From NCBI GenBank assembly GCA_013178165.1, contig JABLXG010000001.1, positions 143,605 through 207,604 on the forward strand: a stretch of 64,000 nt of DNA, given 5' to 3'. The position numbers and the translations under genes were made by a program. The notes below the pieces were generated by a model that did not search any database, was not told the DNA's origin, and saw nothing but the letters and a program-made list of their open reading frames with translations. Shown here one piece after another: positions 60,129 to 64,000 of this stretch (position 1 is the stretch's first letter; every line of letters begins with the position of its first letter). Origin of the DNA: Anaerolineae bacterium (GTDB taxonomy: Bacteria; Chloroflexota; Anaerolineae; Aggregatilineales; Ch27).

Positions 60129-61115
60129 ATGGATATCTACGATGTTCTCATCCTTGGCGCCGGGCCAGCCGGTCTCTTCGGCGCGTTTTATGCCGGCATG
60201 CGTGAAATGCGGACCAAGATCGTGGAAGCGCTGCCGGAGCCAGGAGGGCAGCTGGCGGTACTCTATCCGGAAAAGTACATTTACGATGTTGCCGGGTGCC
60301 CGCGAATCCTCGCCAAGGACCTGGTTCGCAACCTGGTGGAGCAGTGTGAACAGTGGCATCCAACGTTCTGCTTTGAGGAACGGGGGGAAGCGCTGCGCCG
60401 CCTGGAGAGTGGTGTGTGGGAACTGGCCACCGATCGGGCGGCCCATCATGCCAGGGCGGTGATCATCTGCGCCGGGATCGGGGCTTTCCGGCCCAATAAG
60501 CTGGCCAATGAGACTGTTGAGCAGTTCGAGAATGGCGGCGGGGTATACTATTTCATCCAAGACAAAAGCCCGTTTTACAAGAAAGATCTACTGGTTGTGG
60601 GGGGTGGAGATTCGGCAGTGGACTGGGCACTTAACCTCAAGGACTATGCCCGTTCGGTGACACTGATTCATCGGCGGGAAGGATTCCGTGCCCATGAAAG
60701 CAGCCTGGCCCAGCTTATGAAGTCGTCGGTAAAAGTGCTGACCTTCTACGAAATCCGTCGCCTGGAGGGCGAGGGGCATGTTGAACGGGCAGTCATCTTT
60801 GACAACCGCACCAACGAAGAAACCACCCTCCATGTTGATGCCGTTCTGTTGAACCTGGGCTTTAAGGCTAACCTGGGCGCGATCAAAGATTGGGGGCTGG
60901 AGTTTGATGGTCGCTACATCAAAGTTAATGGGAGGCAGGAAACCAATCTGCCGGGAGTCTATGCAGCAGGCGATATCTGCAAACAGGAGGGGGTTGAGCC
61001 GCTGAATCTGATTGCCACGGGTTTTGGCCAGGCCGCTGTGGCAGTGAACCATGCATACAGCGCCCTCACCGGCAAGAGCGTATTCCCTGGCCATTCTTCG
61101 GAGATGCGGCTGTAA
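60129..61115 (+). CDS. Ferredoxin/flavodoxin-NADP reductase, YumC type
   Basis: A 328-residue FAD protein of the thioredoxin-reductase-like ferredoxin-NADP reductase group. It has the FAD motif LILGAGPAGLFGAFYAGMRE, the NADP motif VVGGGDSAVDWALNL, HRREGFRAHESS and the C-terminal VYAAGDICKQEG. The CxxC of thioredoxin reductases is absent, and EPGGQLAVLYPEKYIYDVAG is typical of YumC-like enzymes. It could move electrons between NADPH and the ferredoxin reduced by NifJ. The 283 bases upstream of it hold no gene I can support. Confidence 0.9.
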   Translation: MDIYDVLILGAGPAGLFGAFYAGMREMRTKIVEALPEPGGQLAVLYPEKYIYDVAGCPRILAKDLVRNLVEQCEQWHPTFCFEERGEALRRLESGVWELATDRAAHHARAVIICAGIGAFRPNKLANETVEQFENGGGVYYFIQDKSPFYKKDLLVVGGGDSAVDWALNLKDYARSVTLIHRREGFRAHESSLAQLMKSSVKVLTFYEIRRLEGEGHVERAVIFDNRTNEETTLHVDAVLLNLGFKANLGAIKDWGLEFDGRYIKVNGRQETNLPGVYAAGDICKQEGVEPLNLIATGFGQAAVAVNHAYSALTGKSVFPGHSSEMRL

Positions 61116-61148
61116 GATGTGATGCAGGGCGAACTGGGATTGTTCCGG

Positions 61149-61841
61149 CTAGCCCCTGTTGATAGGCTTCACGAGGATGTGCCTGGCAATATCAGCTGCA
61201 ACGGTTGAGGCGATATCTTCAATGAGCAGGTCGATGGTACCGGACGGGGAGATGTGACCAGTGACCACGATCTGTGCACCGGGCACCAGGCCCAGGCCGG
61301 ACAGATGGCGCAGCATCTCAGGGGACTGATCGGTGATGCGATGGATCAGGCAGGGTTGGCCCGGCACCGCCTCTGGCAGGGTGGTGAGTTCCTGCATGGG
61401 CAGCGAACCATCTAGAGCGGGGATGGGATCGCCGTGAGGATCATGGTCGGGATGCCCCATTGCTGCAGCTATGCGGGCTTCAAACTGTTCGGAGATGACG
61501 TGCTCCAACCGATCGGCTTCCTCGTGGACTTCGTCCCAGGTGTAGCCGAGGGCCTCCGTGAGGTACATCTCGATCAGACGGTGGTGGCGAATGACTTCCA
61601 GCGCAATGCGGCGCCCGGCTTCGGTGAGGCGTATGCCTTTGTATTTCTGGTGCTTCAATAGCCCGTGGGCCGCAAGCTTCCTGGCCATTTCTGTCACGGA
61701 AGGCGGTTTGATACCCAGTTCAGCAGCGATTGTTGTCGTAGCAACCGGGGATTGCTGGCGTTCAAGCAGGTAGACGGCTTTGAGGAAGTCCTCAACCGCC
61801 TCGGTCCGTAATGTATGGCGCAATTCATCTTTGCGGTCCAC
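61149..61841 (-). CDS. DtxR/MntR-family metal-dependent repressor
   Basis: A 230-residue regulator with three parts. The winged helix-turn-helix (residues 14-75) contains VEDFLKAVYLLE, SVTEMARKLAAHGLL and KGIRLTEAGRRIA. The metal-binding and dimerisation domain has VIRHHRLIEMYL, EADRLEHVIS and the GHPDHDPHGDPIP segment. The C-terminal FeoA/SH3-like domain (about 150-228) follows. It should repress iron or manganese uptake genes when metal is bound. The target genes are not in the window. Start is GTG 61841 behind GGGGAGG; no in-frame ATG exists near the conserved start. Confidence 0.92.
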   Translation of the reverse strand: MDRKDELRHTLRTEAVEDFLKAVYLLERQQSPVATTTIAAELGIKPPSVTEMARKLAAHGLLKHQKYKGIRLTEAGRRIALEVIRHHRLIEMYLTEALGYTWDEVHEEADRLEHVISEQFEARIAAAMGHPDHDPHGDPIPALDGSLPMQELTTLPEAVPGQPCLIHRITDQSPEMLRHLSGLGLVPGAQIVVTGHISPSGTIDLLIEDIASTVAADIARHILVKPINRG

Positions 61842-61928
61842 GTGACCGGCCTCCCCGCATTGAATACCTGTAATTCTGATTGTAACCGCTTGTCAGTGGC
61901 AGCGACAGACACATACTGGAGCTAGGCT

Positions 61929-62882
61929 GTGACCCAACCGGCGTTATCCGATCACAATGCGTTGATTCAAGAGCTTGTTGACACCGGTCTGCTCTTCGTG
62001 AACCATCAGGAAAACCTTGCATTCCGGCATGGGTGGCTGGCCGGTTTTCTGGCCGGGCGCATACCATCTGGCGCCCCGCCTTTTCAACTTGGTGGCCAGT
62101 GGGGACACAAGGCCGTGATCGGTGTGACCGGCAATATTGCCGTGGGCAAGAGCACTGTTCTGGCGATGCTGGGCAGCCTTGGCGCACACGTTATTGATGC
62201 CGACAAGATCGTTCATCGGTTACGCCAACCCGGCGCGCCGGGCTACAACGCCCTGATTGAGCTTTTGGGCACGGACATCCTGCTGCCGGATGGTCGTGTC
62301 GATACGGCCCAGCTGGCCAGAAGGGCTTTCGACGATGCCCAGACCTTGAGCCAGTTGGAAGGAATCTTCCGTCCGCTGGTAGTAGCAGAAGTTGCCCGTC
62401 AGGGTTGGGCCTGCAGGAGCGAAGTGGTGGTGATTGAGGCGATCAAATTACTGGAGGGCGAACTGCGGACCCAGGTGGATCAGGTATGGGTAGTAGATGC
62501 ATCGCGCGCGCAACAGATCGAACGCCTGATGGCTGCGCGTGGCCTCAGCCGACAGGAGGCTGAACGACGCATCGATGCCCAGAGTCCTCAGGAAGAAAAG
62601 CTGGCTCAGGCGGACGTCGTCATTCGCAACGATAGCGATCGCTCAGCGGTATGGCAACAGGTCATTACGGCCTGGGCAGATGTGCTTCAAGCGCTGTGGC
62701 ATCGGGGATGGCTCAAGGACGATCTGGTCGAGCGATTCATTGGGGCGCATGTCGCCGGGGAAAGCTCTTTGATCTCGCTCGCGGAGTTCTACTTGGCTTT
62801 GAAGCGCCTTGCCAAACCCATGGAAACTGCCCCGCTAACACGAGATCAGGCTGTTGCACTGCTGGATAGTTATACAGCATAA
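61929..62882 (+). CDS. coaE: Dephospho-CoA kinase with extra N- and C-terminal regions
   Basis: A 317-residue protein whose core (about residues 63-265) is dephospho-CoA kinase, the last step of coenzyme A synthesis. The P-loop is GVTGNIAVGKST, followed by GAHVIDADKIVH, the LEGIFRPLV segment and VVVIEAIKLLEGEL. The usual enzyme is about 200 residues. Here about 60 residues precede the P-loop (NHQENLAFRHGWLAGFLAGR) and about 50 follow the core, neither of which I recognise. GTG 61929 has GGAG seven bases upstream. It is divergent from the DtxR-type gene. Confidence 0.88.
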   Translation: MTQPALSDHNALIQELVDTGLLFVNHQENLAFRHGWLAGFLAGRIPSGAPPFQLGGQWGHKAVIGVTGNIAVGKSTVLAMLGSLGAHVIDADKIVHRLRQPGAPGYNALIELLGTDILLPDGRVDTAQLARRAFDDAQTLSQLEGIFRPLVVAEVARQGWACRSEVVVIEAIKLLEGELRTQVDQVWVVDASRAQQIERLMAARGLSRQEAERRIDAQSPQEEKLAQADVVIRNDSDRSAVWQQVITAWADVLQALWHRGWLKDDLVERFIGAHVAGESSLISLAEFYLALKRLAKPMETAPLTRDQAVALLDSYTA

Positions 62883-62921
62883 GTAGCGGGCTTCCCGGCA
62901 AAGTCCTGCCCTGTCGTTTGC

Positions 62922-64000
62922 TCAGTTAATCGGCGGGAGGTCCCAGCGCTGCAGTTCATCAAGAAGGGGGTTATCCTCAAGCCGGCAGGTTTCATCAACG
63001 GTTTCTGGATGGATGGCATTCAGTGGGGCGTCTGGATTGTAAGCGTTGTAGATCATGCGGGTGATCTCCGCCATAGCCGGCCAGGAGACTTCGTAGGGGA
63101 GCCACTGTGGTTGGTGGAGAGCCATTACCAGGACGAAGTCTCCGCCCGGTGTGAAGATGATCGCGGCATCGCCATGTGTGTCGTCGATCCAACCGTGCTT
63201 ATGGGCGACGCGGGTACCGGCAGGAACACCTGCTTCGGTTAGCACGTTGATCTGATTGCGGCTCATTGCCAGGATGATCTGGCGGCATTCTGTCGGTGTG
63301 AAGTCGCCCGGAAATACTTCCTGCAGTGGGCCGCTTCCATCGGCGGCACACTGATAGATCGCTCCCAGCAACCAGCCCAGATTCTCCGGAGTCATCTGGT
63401 TGAAGGGATCGGGCTCTGCCCTGCTCTGGTCTGCTGATGTTCTGGGCGTGACAACAGAACGGTTTTCTACCGGTTCATCGCCCAGCTTGAAAGGCGCCAC
63501 CAGGAAGGTGTCGGTCAACCCCAGTTTGTGCAGTGTATCGGTTACCTGCGCAGCGCCAGCAAAGGCATCTCCGTTTCCCAGAATGGACAGTAATTCGTTC
63601 GCCGTGTGGTTGCCGCTACAGATCATGGTATTGGTGATAGTCTCGGCCTGGAGGGCATCAGCAGGACGATTGGCCTGGCGGTAGAACTCCAGCAGAATCG
63701 GGATTTTGATCAGACTCATGCCACTGTAAGCAATTCCGCGACCGAGCGAGATGCTCTGGCCGCTAGCCAGATCCAGCAGAAAAAGCGAGGCAAGCCGGTT
63801 TTCTTCCGGGACAAAGCCGAGGTCAAGCAAATAATGAAGAATGCTATCTCCCAGCGCTGGCAGATTGACTGCCCTGTCCAGCGCTGTGCTGGTGGCATCC
63901 TGACTGGCAGCAGGCCAAGGTGGTATGGCGGTCACGACGAAAGGCGGGGTCGGAGTGAGCGTTGGCCATTCGACCTGCTCGATCGTGATGACTGGCAGGT
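62922..64000 (-). CDS. Serine hydrolase, class A beta-lactamase-like (5' end outside window)
   Basis: The frame stays open to the right edge of the window, so the start is not visible. Within the window it encodes about 359 residues. The region nearest the edge reads as a Pro/Thr linker (EWPTLTPTPPFVV), typical of exported Chloroflexi-type proteins. The catalytic domain has S-x-x-K in GMSLIKIPILLEF, an SDN-like SGNHTAN, and a KTG-like K-H-G in AHKHGWIDD. These define the beta-lactamase/D-Ala-D-Ala carboxypeptidase fold. Whether it hydrolyses beta-lactams or acts on wall peptides cannot be told. An internal GTG at 63935 is unlikely to be the true start. Confidence 0.82.
   Translation of the reverse strand, partial: LPVITIEQVEWPTLTPTPPFVVTAIPPWPAASQDATSTALDRAVNLPALGDSILHYLLDLGFVPEENRLASLFLLDLASGQSISLGRGIAYSGMSLIKIPILLEFYRQANRPADALQAETITNTMICSGNHTANELLSILGNGDAFAGAAQVTDTLHKLGLTDTFLVAPFKLGDEPVENRSVVTPRTSADQSRAEPDPFNQMTPENLGWLLGAIYQCAADGSGPLQEVFPGDFTPTECRQIILAMSRNQINVLTEAGVPAGTRVAHKHGWIDDTHGDAAIIFTPGGDFVLVMALHQPQWLPYEVSWPAMAEITRMIYNAYNPDAPLNAIHPETVDETCRLEDNPLLDELQRWDLPPIN

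Noticed and set aside
62922-63935. Complete serine hydrolase gene starting at GTG 63935
   Set aside because: The frame is open to the window edge and the upstream residues form a typical Pro/Thr linker, so the true start lies outside.

Overview
The window is a chromosomal segment of a free-living bacterium with fairly high GC. The best guess is Chloroflexota (Anaerolineae-like). This rests on gene content: a giant thioester alpha-2-macroglobulin, a fused NifJ pyruvate:ferredoxin oxidoreductase beside a dihydroorotate-dehydrogenase-like protein, two-subunit class I fumarase, CimA plus LeuA, and a YumC-type ferredoxin-NADP reductase. It is inference, since no rRNA or marker gene is present. I saw no tRNA, rRNA, insertion sequence, prophage or CRISPR array.

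Layout. 1-7.9 kb: end of a COG2403-type GTPase gene, a membrane-anchored alpha/beta hydrolase, tpx, and a 1955-residue alpha-2-macroglobulin. 8-12 kb (minus): amino-acid ABC permease and binding protein, a nicotinamidase-like hydrolase and a dipeptide epimerase. 12-15.2 kb (plus): class I fumarase alpha and beta, then an aspartase/fumarase-superfamily lyase. 15.2-22.1 kb (minus): a trehalose/maltose module (lacI-type regulator, binding protein, two permeases, treS). 22.3-27.1 kb: DHOD-like gene divergent from nifJ. 27.3-32.5 kb: phosphoesterase, GDP-fucose synthase, and convergent to them a PPC-type lipoprotein, a glycosyltransferase and galE. 32.6-35 kb: an FHA protein followed by a Clp_N-kinase fusion. 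35.1-47.3 kb (minus): one long branched-chain amino acid operon, ilvD-ilvB-ilvN-ilvC-leuA-(small ORF)-leuC-leuD-cimA-leuB. 47.4-50.3 kb (minus): argG-argH. 50.4-56.2 kb (plus): pheA-asd, then hisD, an APH-fold kinase and a HAD phosphatase. 56.2-59.8 kb (minus): an L,D-transpeptidase, hisZ and hisG. 60-64 kb: ferredoxin-NADP reductase, a DtxR-type repressor, an extended coaE, and a serine hydrolase cut by the window end.

Main discovery. Three amino-acid operons in this window each begin with a short ORF rich in codons for the pathway's own product, followed by an intrinsic terminator just before the first structural gene. Part of each leader ORF is complementary to the ascending arm of that terminator. 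The leaders are a Leu/Ile/Val peptide before ilvD (47119-47241), an Arg-run peptide before argG (50192-50287), and a His-cluster peptide before hisD (52460-52555). This is the classical arrangement of ribosome-mediated transcription attenuation. An arginine-specific version is, to my knowledge, unusual in bacteria. The promoter placement for the arg leader also suggests a leaderless transcript. Secondary points are the FHA/Clp_N-kinase pair, a HAD enzyme that may be the missing histidinol-phosphatase, long-form HisG next to HisZ, and two small ORFs inside the leucine operon.
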